A stretch of DNA of 64,000 nucleotides from DATEDA01 sp963789885 (GCA_963789885.1 CAWBNB010000014.1:124001-188000), one strand, 5' to 3'; shown: positions 44,147-53,145, counted from the stretch's first letter. The notes: generated by a model not told the origin, from the letters alone. Program-made: numbers and translations.

Positions 44147-44949
44147 CGATCACCGGCCACACCCGCCTCTACGTCATCCTCGGCGACCCGATCGCCAAGG
44201 TGCGCTCGCCCGAAGCCTTCAACGGGGCGTTCGAGCGGCACGGCATCGACGCGGTGCTCGTCCCGGTCGAATGCGCGCCGGGCGACCTCGCGGCGACTGT
44301 CGCGAGCCTCAAGCGCGTCCGCAACCTCGACGGGTTGATCTTCACCATGCCGCACAAGGCCGGCGCGCTCACGCTGGTGGACCGGGCGAGCGAGACCGGG
44401 CGGCTCGTCGGCGCGATCAATGCCGCGCGCCGCGACGCCGGTGGCGACTGGCGGGGCGACATGTTCGACGGGCAGGGCTTCGTCCGGGGCCTGCGCCGGC
44501 AAGGCCAGGAACCGAGCGGCCGCCGCGCCGCGCTGCTCGGCGCGGGCGGTGCCGGCCGCGCGATCGCGTTCGCGCTGGCGGAAGCGGGCGTGGCGGCGAT
44601 CTCGGTCCACGACCTCGAGCCCGCGAAGGCGGTCGTGCTCGCCGCCGATCTCTCGCGCGCGTATCCCGCGCTCGGGCCGCGGGCGGGCCCGCCGCGGCCC
44701 GGCGAGTTCGACCTGCTCGTCAACGCCACGCCGACCGGAATGAAGCCCGACGACCCGCTGCCGTGGCCGGTCGCGGGGCTCGCCGCGGGGACGATCGTCG
44801 GCGACGTCACGACCAAGCCCGAGATCACGCCGTTCCTCGCCGCGGCGCGCGAGCGCGGGTGCGCGGCCGTCAGCGGGCGCGACATGGTCGAGGGTCAGCT
44901 CGGCGCGCTCTTCCGGTTCTTCGGCTTTGAGGTGGATCCGCTGACATGA
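44143..44949 (+). CDS. Shikimate dehydrogenase-like NAD(P)-dependent oxidoreductase (AroE family, altered active site)
   Basis: A 268-residue AroE-fold protein. The catalytic lysine (K72 in FTMPHKAG) and aspartate (D109 in DMFDGQGF) are present, and the dinucleotide motif GAGGAG lies near residue 133. Two shikimate-contact motifs differ: the usual H-S-x-S-P reads KVRSP, and N-T-D reads MFD. It is therefore unlikely to be the biosynthetic AroE. It overlaps both dctM and the sugar isomerase gene, so it probably oxidises the TRAP substrate, perhaps a cyclic polyol acid such as quinate or a relative. Confidence 0.85.
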   Translation: MTITGHTRLYVILGDPIAKVRSPEAFNGAFERHGIDAVLVPVECAPGDLAATVASLKRVRNLDGLIFTMPHKAGALTLVDRASETGRLVGAINAARRDAGGDWRGDMFDGQGFVRGLRRQGQEPSGRRAALLGAGGAGRAIAFALAEAGVAAISVHDLEPAKAVVLAADLSRAYPALGPRAGPPRPGEFDLLVNATPTGMKPDDPLPWPVAGLAAGTIVGDVTTKPEITPFLAAARERGCAAVSGRDMVEGQLGALFRFFGFEVDPLT

Positions 44950-45788
44950 GCCCGCCGGATCCCGGTTTCCTGTCGATCAACACCGCGACGCTCTGGGAGT
45001 CGTGCAACCTGCGGCAGGCGGTCGACGCGCTGCGCCGGCACGACATCCGCGGCATCGCGCCGTGGCGCGATCGCGTCGCCGAGGCCGGCGTCAAGGAGGC
45101 GGCGCGGATGATCCGCGACAACGGACTCGCGGTCACCGGGCTCATCCGTGGCGGCTTCTTCCCGGCGGCCGAGCGCAGGGAGCGACAGGCTGCGATCGAC
45201 GACAACCGGCGCGCGATCGACGACGCGGCGACCATCGGGGCGAAGTGCCTCGTCATCGTGGCCGGCGGCCTGCCGAAGGAGTCGAAGGACCTGGGTGGCG
45301 CGCGCGAGATGGTGCGCGACGGCCTCGGAAAGCTGCTCGACCACGCGCGCTCGAGCGGCGTCCCGCTCGCGATCGAGCCGATGCACCCGATGTACTGCGC
45401 CGACCGCGGCTGCGTGAACACGCTCGCCCACGCGCTCGACCTCTGCGACGAGCTCGCGGGGAAGTCGAGCGGCGACATGGGCGTCGCGGTCGACGTCTAC
45501 CACGTGTGGTGGGACCCGGACCTCCAGCGGCAGATCGAGCGCGCCGGCGAGAAGCGCCTGCTCGCGTTCCACCTCTGCGACTGGCTGGTGCCGACGACCG
45601 ACCTCCTCTACGACCGCGGCATGATGGGCGACGGCGTGATCGACATTCCGCTCATCCGCTCGTGGATGGAAGCGGCCGGCTACCGCGGCATGCACGAGGT
45701 GGAGATCTTCTCGAAGCAGAACTGGTGGAAGCGCGATCCGAACGAGGTGCTCGGCGTCTGCCGCGTGCGGCATCAGACGGTTTGCTAG
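44946..45788 (+). CDS. Sugar phosphate isomerase/epimerase family TIM-barrel protein
   Basis: A 280-residue xylose-isomerase-like barrel. Metal-site residues are visible in AIEPMHPMY, VAVDVYHVWWDP, AFHLCDW and HEVEIFS. The ATG overlaps the AroE-like stop. Similar folds include 3-dehydroshikimate dehydratase, which would fit behind an AroE-like dehydrogenase, and inosose isomerases, which would fit with Gfo/Idh and DUF993 proteins. The sequence does not decide. A Gfo/Idh gene follows after two hairpins. Confidence 0.85.
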   Translation: MSPPDPGFLSINTATLWESCNLRQAVDALRRHDIRGIAPWRDRVAEAGVKEAARMIRDNGLAVTGLIRGGFFPAAERRERQAAIDDNRRAIDDAATIGAKCLVIVAGGLPKESKDLGGAREMVRDGLGKLLDHARSSGVPLAIEPMHPMYCADRGCVNTLAHALDLCDELAGKSSGDMGVAVDVYHVWWDPDLQRQIERAGEKRLLAFHLCDWLVPTTDLLYDRGMMGDGVIDIPLIRSWMEAAGYRGMHEVEIFSKQNWWKRDPNEVLGVCRVRHQTVC

Positions 45789-45799
45789 GATGAAACCGA

Positions 45800-45817
45800 C
45801 GCCGCAGGCGGCGCTTT
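45800..45817 (+). terminator. Short terminator-like hairpin
   Basis: CGCCG (45800-45804) and CGGCG (45809-45813) pair around CAGG and are followed by CTTT. The stem is short and the T-run only three bases, so at most a weak terminator at the end of the TRAP/AroE-like/isomerase operon. Confidence 0.35.
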
Positions 45818-45831
45818 CGTGCGTTCGGGGA

Positions 45832-45871
45832 GCACGAGGGGGCGCCGCGCGAGCGGCATTGCCCCCTCGTG
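45832..45871 (+). other. Inverted repeat just upstream of a Gfo/Idh gene
   Basis: GCACGAGGGGGC (45832-45843) and GCCCCCTCGTGT (45861-45872) are complementary at 11 of 12 positions around a 17-base loop. The repeat ends 12 bases before the ATG at 45884, where a ribosome-binding site should be, so it may occlude translation initiation or, as DNA, be an operator. Confidence 0.45.
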
Positions 45872-45883
45872 TCGTGGACTGAA

Positions 45884-46914
45884 ATGGCGCAGCACCGCAT
45901 CGGCATCGTCGGCCTCGGCATGGCGCTGAAGCCCCATGCGCTGAGCCTCACGGACCTGGCGGACCGCGTCGAGGTGGCGGCGGCGTTCGCGCCCTCGCGC
46001 GAGCGGCGCGAGCAGGCGGCGAAAGCCTGGGGCTTTCCGGTGGTCGATTCGCTCGCCGCGGTACTCGGCGACAAGTCGATCGACACGGTGCTCGTCCTTG
46101 CCCCGCCGTGGACGCACACCGAGCTCGTCGCCCAGGCCGCCACCGCCGGCAAGCACGTGCTGCTCGAGAAGCCGCTCGAAGTCGAACGCGGAGCGGGCGG
46201 CCGCCCTCGTCGAAGCCTGCGAGCGTGCGGGGCGAACGCTCGCGATCGTCTTCCAGCACCGGTTCCGTCCGGCCGCGCTCGAGCTCGCCGAGGCTGCTGC
46301 GCGCCGGGGCGCTGGGGAAGATCCTCTCCGCGTCGGCCACCATCCGGTGGTGGCGGCCGCCGGAGTACTTTGCGCAGCCGGGGCGCGGCACCTTCGCCCG
46401 CGACGGCGGAGGCGTGCTGCTCACGCAAGCGATTCACACGCTCGATCTCCTGCTGCATCTCGTCGGGCCGGCGGCCGAGGTCGCGGCCTACGCCGACACG
46501 AGCCCGCTGCGGAAGATCGACACCGAAGACGTCGTCGCCGGCGCTGTCCGCTACGCGAACGGGGCGTCGGGCGTGATCGACGCGACCACCGTGACCTATC
46601 CCGGCTACCCCGAGCGCATCGAGATCGGCGGGACCCTGGGGTCGGCCGTGCTCGAGGTGGAAAGCCTGACGGTCAACTACATGAGCGGGGAGTCGGTCGT
46701 TCGCGGCGGCGCGTCGGCGGGCGGCGGCGGCGCGGACCCGATGGCCTTCTCGCACGAGCACCATCGGCGCGTGCTCGCCGAATTCCTCGACGCGATCGAC
46801 CAGAGGCGGGAGCCGATGAACTCCGGCCGGTCGGCCCTGCACGTCCAGCGGCTGATCGATGCGCTGCTCGCTTCGGCGCGCGAGCGACGGCCGGTGACCG
46901 TCGGGGAACGCTGA
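45884..46914 (+). CDS. Gfo/Idh/MocA family oxidoreductase with two +1 frameshifts
   Basis: Three reading frames make one protein. Frame one reads HRIGIVGLGMALKPHAL to LLEKPLEV. After an extra base at about 46181-46186, frame two continues NAERAAALVEACERAG and HRFRPAALELAE. After a second extra base at about 46291-46294, frame three continues LLRAGALGKILSASATIRWW to the stop at 46912. Corrected length is about 342 residues, normal for the family; the EKP motif is intact. Both slips are +1, like the other six breaks in the window, so sequencing error is favoured over decay. It would oxidise a sugar or cyclitol from the adjoining operon. Confidence 0.82.
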
Positions 46915-46946
46915 GCCGCCGCGACCCTCGAGCCCGACTCGTCGGG

Positions 46947-47648
<702 letters not shown>

Positions 47649-47792
47649 GTTCGCACTCCGGGAAGGTCGAACCTGGCCACGTCGGCCTCCCGCGCCCCGG
47701 CCGCAGCCCGGGTTCGGCGCGCGACGCGCCGCGGCGGCGCGGTAGAATCGCAGTTCTCCCGAACCCCTGCAAGTCCGCAAAGGAGTCCAGTC

Positions 47793-48812
47793 ATGAGCGA
47801 GCTCGCGAAAATCGCCAAGGCCATGGTCGCCCGCGGCCGCGGCATTCTCGCCGCCGACGAATCGACCGGCACGATCGAGAAGCGCTTCACGTCCATCAAC
47901 GTCGAGAACACCGAGGAGAACCGCCGCGCCTACCGCGAGCTCCTGTTCACCACCCGCGGGCTGGGCGATCACGTGAGCGGCGTGATCCTGTACGACGAAA
48001 CCCTGCGCCAGAAGGCGGCCGACGGCACCCCGTTCACAACGGTCCTGTCGCGGCAGGGCGTGCTGCCGGGCATCAAGGTCGATGCCGGCACCGCCGACCT
48101 CGCGTTCTGCCCCGGCGAGAAGGTCACCGAGGGCCTCGACAAGCTCGCGAAGCGCTGCCAGGAGTACGTGAAGCTCGGCGCGAAGTTCGCGAAATGGCGC
48201 GCGGTCATCACTATCGGGCCGAACATTCCGTCTACCACGTGCATCGCCGCCAACGCGCACGCGCTCGGCCGCTACGCGGCGATCTGCCAGGCGACCGGCC
48301 TGGTGCCGATCGTCGAGCCGGAGGTGCTGATGGATGGCGACCACACGATCGAGCGCTGCGAAGAGGTCACCGAGTGGACGCTGAGCGCGCTGTACCAGGC
48401 GCTCTACGTCAATCGCGTGGTGCTCGAGGAGAGCGTGCTCAAGCCGTCGATGGTGATCTCGGGCAAGGACTGCCGGAAGCAGGCGGGGGCGGACGAGATC
48501 GCGGCGCGCACCGTCCGCGTGCTGAAGCGCACCGTGCCGGCGGCGGTCGCCGGCATCGCGTTCCTCTCCGGCGGGCAGGCCGACGAGGAGGCCACAGTGA
48601 ATCTCGGGACGATGAACCGCATGTTTCCGAACCTGCCGTGGCCGCTGACGTTCTCGTACGGGCGCGCGCTCCAGCAACCCTCGCTCAAGGCGTGGAAAGG
48701 CGCGCCGGGGAATGTCGCGCAGGCGCAGGCGCTGCTCGCGCACCGCGCGCGCATGAACGGGCTCGCAGCTACCGGCGAATACCGACCCGACCTCGAAAAG
48801 AAGGCCGCCTGA
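47793..48812 (+). CDS. fba: Class I fructose-bisphosphate aldolase
   Basis: A 339-residue aldolase of the eukaryote-like class I type. The Schiff-base lysine is K217 in EESVLKPSMV, with ADESTGTIEKRF near the N terminus, K134 in FAKWRAV, and VPIVEPEVLMDGDH. It cleaves fructose 1,6-bisphosphate without metal. AAGGAG precedes the start, and TAGAAT at 47743-47748 could be a -10. It occupies the slot where many betaproteobacteria carry a class II enzyme between pyk and purE/purC. Confidence 0.95.
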   Translation: MSELAKIAKAMVARGRGILAADESTGTIEKRFTSINVENTEENRRAYRELLFTTRGLGDHVSGVILYDETLRQKAADGTPFTTVLSRQGVLPGIKVDAGTADLAFCPGEKVTEGLDKLAKRCQEYVKLGAKFAKWRAVITIGPNIPSTTCIAANAHALGRYAAICQATGLVPIVEPEVLMDGDHTIERCEEVTEWTLSALYQALYVNRVVLEESVLKPSMVISGKDCRKQAGADEIAARTVRVLKRTVPAAVAGIAFLSGGQADEEATVNLGTMNRMFPNLPWPLTFSYGRALQQPSLKAWKGAPGNVAQAQALLAHRARMNGLAATGEYRPDLEKKAA

Positions 48813-48815
48813 ACG

Positions 48816-49295
48816 ATGCTCGTCGGCGTGGTGATGGGCAGCGCGTCCGACTGGGACGTGATGAAGGCGGCGGCCGAGCAGCTGAAGAGCTTCGGGGTTC
48901 CCTACGAGGCGCGGGCGCTCTCGGCGCACCGCACGCCGGAAGCGCTCGAACGCTGGATCGCCGAGCTGGAGGGCAGGGGCGCGGCGTGCTTCATCGCTGC
49001 GGCCGGCGGCGCGGCGCATCTCGCGGGCGTCGTCGCGGCGAAGACGAGACTGCCGGTGCTCGGCGTCCCGATCCCTTCGAAGCACCTCCAGGGCCTCGAC
49101 TCGCTGCTCTCGATGGTGCAGATGCCGAAGGGCATCCCGGTCGCCACGTTCGCGATCGGCGAAGCGGGCGCGGCCAACGCCGCGCTGTTCGCGATCGCGA
49201 TGCTCGCGCTCGGCGACGCAGCGCTCGGCGAGAAGCTCGCGGCGTTCCGGAAGAAGCAGGCCGACGCGGTGCTCGCCGCGAAGCTCCCCGACTGA
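48816..49295 (+). CDS. purE: N5-carboxyaminoimidazole ribonucleotide mutase
   Basis: A 159-residue class I PurE with VVMGSASDWDVMKAAAE, the catalytic histidine in LSAHRTPE, and AAAGGAAHLAGVVAAKT. It starts three bases after fba and is followed 15 bases later by purC. The usual partner purK is not in this stretch, so N5-CAIR synthetase must be encoded elsewhere. Confidence 0.95.
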   Translation: MLVGVVMGSASDWDVMKAAAEQLKSFGVPYEARALSAHRTPEALERWIAELEGRGAACFIAAAGGAAHLAGVVAAKTRLPVLGVPIPSKHLQGLDSLLSMVQMPKGIPVATFAIGEAGAANAALFAIAMLALGDAALGEKLAAFRKKQADAVLAAKLPD

Positions 49296-49310
49296 CAACC
49301 AACCGACACG

Positions 49311-50201
49311 ATGGCCGATAGCGCGCTGTTCGAATCCAGCATCAAGAGCCTGCCGTTCCTCCATCGCGGAAAGGTCCGCGACCTCTACGCCGTCGGCGAC
49401 GACAAGCTGCTCGTCATCCAGTCCGACCGGCTCTCGGCGTTCGACGTCGTGCTGCCGACCCCGGTGCCCGGCAAGGGCCGGGTGCTGACGGCGCTCTCGT
49501 ACTTCTGGTTCGAGAAGCTGAAGGACGTCATCCCGAACCACCTCACCGGGATCGAACCGGAGTCGGTCGTCGCGCCCGGCGAGCGCGACCAGGTCGCCGG
49601 CCGGGCGATGGTCGTGTACCGCTTCAAGCCGCTACCGATCGAGGCGATCGCCCGCGGCTACGTCATCGGCTCGGGCTGGAAGGACTACCAGAAGACCGGA
49701 GCGATCTGCGGCATCAAGCTTCCCGCGGGTCTGCGCGAAGCGGAGCAGCTCCCGCAGTCCATCTTCACGCCGTCGACCAAAGCGCCGGTCGGGAAACACG
49801 ACGAGAACATCCCGTTCGAGGAGGCGGTGAAACTGCTCGGCGCCGAGCGCGCCAACGCGGTGCGGGAAGCGACGCTGCGGCTCTACACCGAAGGCGCCGA
49901 GTACGCGCGGTCGCGCGGCATCATCGTCGCCGACACCAAGTTCGAGTTCGGCGTCGACGCGGCGGGCAAGCTCTATCTCATCGACGAGGTGCTGACCCCC
50001 GACTCGTCGCGCTTCTGGCCCGCGGACCAGTACCGCGTCGGCATGAGCCCGCCATCGTTCGACAAGCAGTTCGTGCGCGACTGGCTCGAGGCGCGGAAGT
50101 GGAACAAGCAGCCGCCGGCGCCGGCGCTGCCCGCCGAGGTGCTCGCGAAGACCACCGAGAAGTATCGCGAGGCGCTGCGCCTGCTGACGGGCAAAGCGTG
50201 A
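49311..50201 (+). CDS. purC: Phosphoribosylaminoimidazole-succinocarboxamide synthase
   Basis: A 296-residue SAICAR synthetase with HRGKVRDLYAVGDDKLLVIQ near the N terminus, EAIARGYVIGSGWKDYQ, and the nucleotide-site segment IIVADTKFEFGVD followed by LIDEVLTPDSSRFW. The length and order match the long betaproteobacterial form. It directly follows purE, catalysing a later step of the same purine pathway, and its stop overlaps the Sua5 start. Confidence 0.96.
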   Translation: MADSALFESSIKSLPFLHRGKVRDLYAVGDDKLLVIQSDRLSAFDVVLPTPVPGKGRVLTALSYFWFEKLKDVIPNHLTGIEPESVVAPGERDQVAGRAMVVYRFKPLPIEAIARGYVIGSGWKDYQKTGAICGIKLPAGLREAEQLPQSIFTPSTKAPVGKHDENIPFEEAVKLLGAERANAVREATLRLYTEGAEYARSRGIIVADTKFEFGVDAAGKLYLIDEVLTPDSSRFWPADQYRVGMSPPSFDKQFVRDWLEARKWNKQPPAPALPAEVLAKTTEKYREALRLLTGKA

Positions 50202-51268
50202 GCGCAGTCCCGCCCGAGGCCGCCGAGGCGGCTATCCCGGCCGCGGCCGCCCCGACCGCCCCGCCCCCGCCGCCGCAGCCGACCAACGTCGTCGATGCCG
50301 ACGAGGCGGCGATCGCGCGCGCGGTCGAGTTGCTTCGCGCCGGCGAGATCGTCGCGTTTCCGACCGAGACGGTGTACGGGCTCGGCGCGGACGCGTCGAA
50401 TGCGGACGCGGTCAGGAAGATCTTCGCGCTGAAGGGCCGGCCGGAGACGCATCCGGTGATCGTTCACCTCGCCGACGCCGGGGCGCTGGACGCCTGGGCG
50501 CGGGAGATCCCGCCCGGCGCGCGCAAGCTCGCCGCGACGTTCTGGCCGGGGCCGCTGACGCTGATCCTCAAGCGCGCCGACGGCGTGCTCGACGCGGTCA
50601 CGGGGGGGCAGGACACCGTGGGCATCAGGATTCCCTCGCACCCGGTTGCGAAGGAGCTGCTTGCTGCGTTCGGGGGCGGGATCGCGGCACCCTCCGCGAA
50701 CAAGTTCGGCCGGGTGAGCCCGACGACCGCGATGCACGTCTTCAGCGACTTCGTGCACGCGGTGCCGCTGGTACTCGATGGCGGCGCCTCCGCAGTCGGC
50801 ATCGAGTCGACGATCGTCGATTTCTCGGGCGAACATCCGCGGCTGCTGCGCCCGGGGGGCGTGCCGGCAAGCGCGATCGAGGAGGCGCTCGGCGCGGCGC
50901 TTGCGCCGGCCGACGCCGCGGCACCGCGGGCGCCCGGCTCCCACGAACTGCACTATGCCCCGCGCGCACAGCTGAAGCTCGTGCGCCGGGTCGAGATGCT
51001 GGAGACGCTCTCCTCCCACAAGGGCCGGCGCATCGGCGCGCTCGCCCTCGAGGTTTCGGTCCCGAGGCTCAATCAGGCGCTGCAGCGGGTGGTGCCGGTC
51101 GTGGCGGCGCAGTACGCGCACGAGCTGTACGGCGCGCTGCGCGCGCTCGACGCGCAGAACGTGGACGTGATCCTGGTGGAAGCGCCGCCGAAATCGCCGG
51201 CGTGGCAGGCGATCAACGACCGCCTCGCGCGCGCCGCGCGCCACGCCGCCGAAGGCGAGACGACCTAG
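50198..51268 (+). CDS. L-threonylcarbamoyladenylate synthase (Sua5/YwlC type)
   Basis: A 356-residue two-domain protein. After an Ala/Pro-rich N-terminal tail (about residues 1-25), a TsaC/YrdC domain follows with AFPTETVYGLGADA and FALKGRPETHPVIVH. A Sua5-type C-terminal Rossmann domain follows the LRPGGVPASAIEEAL linker. It makes the threonylcarbamoyl-AMP used for t6A modification of tRNAs reading ANN codons. The GTG at 50198 overlaps purC by four bases. The unusually low-complexity start leaves the exact first residue uncertain. Confidence 0.92.
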   Translation: MSAVPPEAAEAAIPAAAAPTAPPPPPQPTNVVDADEAAIARAVELLRAGEIVAFPTETVYGLGADASNADAVRKIFALKGRPETHPVIVHLADAGALDAWAREIPPGARKLAATFWPGPLTLILKRADGVLDAVTGGQDTVGIRIPSHPVAKELLAAFGGGIAAPSANKFGRVSPTTAMHVFSDFVHAVPLVLDGGASAVGIESTIVDFSGEHPRLLRPGGVPASAIEEALGAALAPADAAAPRAPGSHELHYAPRAQLKLVRRVEMLETLSSHKGRRIGALALEVSVPRLNQALQRVVPVVAAQYAHELYGALRALDAQNVDVILVEAPPKSPAWQAINDRLARAARHAAEGETT

Positions 51269-51272
51269 GGCT

Positions 51273-52043
51273 TCAGACCTCGCCGCGCGGCATCGCCGCC
51301 GGCTGGCTCGCCGGCTTCGCCTTGCGCGAGAGGAGGCGCCCGAAGTTCTCGAGCGACAGGAGGTGGGCATAGATCCGCCCCACGATCCCCTTCTTGAAGA
51401 GGTTCTTGTGCTGGGCGGCGTTGAGGTGCTCGAGCTTCTCTTCCTTGACGCGGAACATGCCGGCGAGGTTGAGCGCCTGCCCGTTCGTCGGCGTCGCCTG
51501 CATCGTGAACGGCTCGAGCAGCGCGTAGTCGGCGACGATCGCGCACATCTCGCGCGTGCGGTCGAGGTCGGCCTCGTACTCGCGGAGCAGCCGTTCGATC
51601 GGCGCCCATTTCTCGACCGGCTTGCCCTCGGCGTCGAACAGCTTCTCGCCGTCGTCGGCGAGGAACGTCTTCTCGATGCAGATGAGGCGGTTCTGTTGCT
51701 CGCTGTTGTTCATCGTGACCCGCGCCATGCAGAACGGGTAGCGGCGCACATAAGCCGGCACGTAGCTGCCCGCCTCCCACGCGCCCCCGCGGACGAAGAG
51801 GTTCTCGTTCTGCGCGAGCCCGAGCACCGCGACCGCGGCGTAGCTCTTGCCCTGGTCGTTCGAGGTGAACACGATCGGGAAGTCGCGGGAGGCGACGCCG
51901 AACTCGGTGTAGCTCACCGGCATCGCGTTGGTGGTCGCGATGAACTCGGGGAGGAAGCCCGGCGCGGGCAGCATCACGCCGCTCGACTTGTGCAGCGGAA
52001 CGATCTCGCGGTAGCCGAAAGGCGGGGTGATCTGCATGGCCAT
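51273..52043 (-). CDS. SapC family protein
   Basis: A 256-residue protein of the SapC family (named from a Campylobacter S-layer-associated gene but widespread in proteobacteria). Typical parts are YREIVPLHKSSGVMLP, FPIVFTSNDQGKSYAAVAVLGL, and YVPAYVRRYPFCMA. It has no signal peptide or membrane segment. The biochemical role is unknown; related proteins occur with outer-membrane transport or tryptophan-halogenase genes, none of which is present here. The ATG at 52043 is chosen (MAMQITPPF); a second ATG lies two codons later. Confidence 0.82.
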   Translation of the reverse strand: MAMQITPPFGYREIVPLHKSSGVMLPAPGFLPEFIATTNAMPVSYTEFGVASRDFPIVFTSNDQGKSYAAVAVLGLAQNENLFVRGGAWEAGSYVPAYVRRYPFCMARVTMNNSEQQNRLICIEKTFLADDGEKLFDAEGKPVEKWAPIERLLREYEADLDRTREMCAIVADYALLEPFTMQATPTNGQALNLAGMFRVKEEKLEHLNAAQHKNLFKKGIVGRIYAHLLSLENFGRLLSRKAKPASQPAAMPRGEV

Positions 52044-52212
52044 GGCGGGCGTCCGGTTGGCGGGAGCGGCGATCATAGCGAGCGCCGCGCCTTTGGAGCA
52101 ACCGGCCGGGCGGTCTACGCGCGACGGAGTTGGGATTTGGCGCGCCGGACGCGGCGCCGGGCGTGCGGAAATGCGCGCGAGGGGCCCGCGGCCCGCGCGC
52201 AAAGCGCGCGGG

Positions 52213-52241
52213 TTGTTCCGGTTCCCCGGCGCGGGTAGAAT
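52213..52241 (+). promoter_or_regulatory. tRNA-Ala promoter
   Basis: TTGTTC (52213-52218) and TAGAAT (52236-52241) are 17 bases apart. Transcription would begin near 52248, eight bases before the mature tRNA, followed by the GC-rich discriminator-like stretch usual for stable RNA promoters. Confidence 0.6.
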
Positions 52242-52255
52242 CCCGCCTCTTCCGT

Positions 52256-52331
52256 GGGGTGGTAGCTCAGCTGGGAGAGCGCGGCGTTCGCAATGCCGAG
52301 GTCGAGGGTTCGATCCCCTTCCACTCCACCA
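52256..52331 (+). tRNA. tRNA-Ala (anticodon CGC)
   Basis: A 76-base cloverleaf. Acceptor GGGGTGG (52256-52262) pairs with CCACTCC (52321-52327) with one G-U. The D-arm contains AGCTCAGCTGGGAGAGC. The anticodon stem CGGCG/TGCCG holds the loop TTCGCAA, giving anticodon CGC for GCG codons. The T-arm is GAGGGTTCGATCCCCTT, and the 3' end ACCA is encoded. A GCG-reading tRNA suits this G+C-rich genome. A strong terminator follows. Confidence 0.96.
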
Positions 52332-52340
52332 CCGGACAGA

Positions 52341-52368
52341 AAAAGGGCCCTCGCGAGAGGGCCCTTTT
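52341..52368 (+). terminator. Intrinsic terminator after tRNA-Ala
   Basis: AAAAGGGCCCTC (52341-52352) pairs perfectly with GAGGGCCCTTTT (52357-52368) around GCGA. The A-run and T-run on the two sides make it bidirectional, so it can also end the secreted-protein transcript arriving from the opposite strand. Confidence 0.9.
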
Positions 52369-52382
52369 CGTTCGGGCGCGGC

Positions 52383-52884
52383 CTAGGGATTCACGTGGCT
52401 CCGGGTCGAATCGGACGCCGCATCGGGACCCGTGCGCGTCGTCGGCCTCTCGACCAGGATCACGGCGCCAGGCGCGGGCGCCGGGACGACGTAGGCAACC
52501 GCTGGTTGCTGCGCATAGGCGAGTGCCGGCTGCTGCGCGTAGGCCACCCACGACGTCGAGCAGGTGCGCACCGCCGGATACCACCCCTCCGGCGTGCCGC
52601 AGTAGTAGGCGATACCGGCTTGCGGCGCCGGCACGGCGTAGGCCGTTGCTGCGGGCGCCGGCACCTGAGTCGCGTAGACGGTGGGTTGCTGCACGTAAGT
52701 CACCCATTCCGCCGCGCAATTCCGCACGGCCGGATACCAACCCTTGGGATTCGAACAGTAGTACGCGGAACCCGCCTGAGGAGCCGGCGCCGGGTAGGTC
52801 ACGACCACGCGGAGCCATCTGCGCGGAAGCGACGAGCGGTGCGCCGATGAGCCCGGCGGCGAGAACAGCAAGAGCGCGTTTCAT
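52383..52884 (-). CDS. Secreted protein with two YYC/GWYPAV repeats, frameshifted after the signal peptide
   Basis: The ATG at 52884 gives a clear signal peptide (MKRALAVLAAGLIGAPLVAS, cleavage near SAQ). One extra base at about 52813-52820 then throws the frame; restoring it continues as WLRVVVTYPAPAPQAG to the stop at 52383, about 166 residues. The mature part holds two near-identical units (AYYCSNPKGWYPAVRNC and AYYCGTPEGWYPAVRTC) separated by Ala/Pro/Tyr-rich linkers. Paired cysteines suggest a disulfide in each unit. This YYC...GWYP motif is common in exported proteins of unknown function. Confidence 0.7.
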
Positions 52885-53145
52885 GAAGTGCACCTCGTTG
52901 AAGTGATCCGTACCCGAGGTGCTGCAACGCCCGTTCCCAGCGTAGCGAGGGCTCCGATCGGGAAAGTCGCGCAAAGCGTCCACCACCTGTGCAACTATTA
53001 CCGGTCAGCGACCAGGCACGCAATCGCCGGCCCCCGGGACCTCGCCGAACCGCCCGGCGCCGCCGCGCGGGGCGCTCCGGGCGACGGCCGTGCGGGCACG
53101 TGTCCCACGCTCTAACATCACGGGGGGTTTTCGGGAGGGCTGATC

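Noticed and set aside
47649..49541. Minus-strand extension of the carbonic anhydrase frame across fba, purE and part of purC
   Set aside because: Homology begins at the ATG at 47648. The upstream part is antisense to fba, purE and purC and has no recognisable domain.
52256..52331. tRNA-Ala as an integration site for an island
   Set aside because: No integrase gene, no repeat of the tRNA 3' end in the window, and the flanking genes do not look mobile.
52267..52986. 239-codon minus-strand frame through the tRNA and terminator region
   Set aside because: Only its signal-peptide part (52884 to about 52820) is real. The remainder is the wrong frame of the secreted repeat protein and runs over the tRNA-Ala gene.
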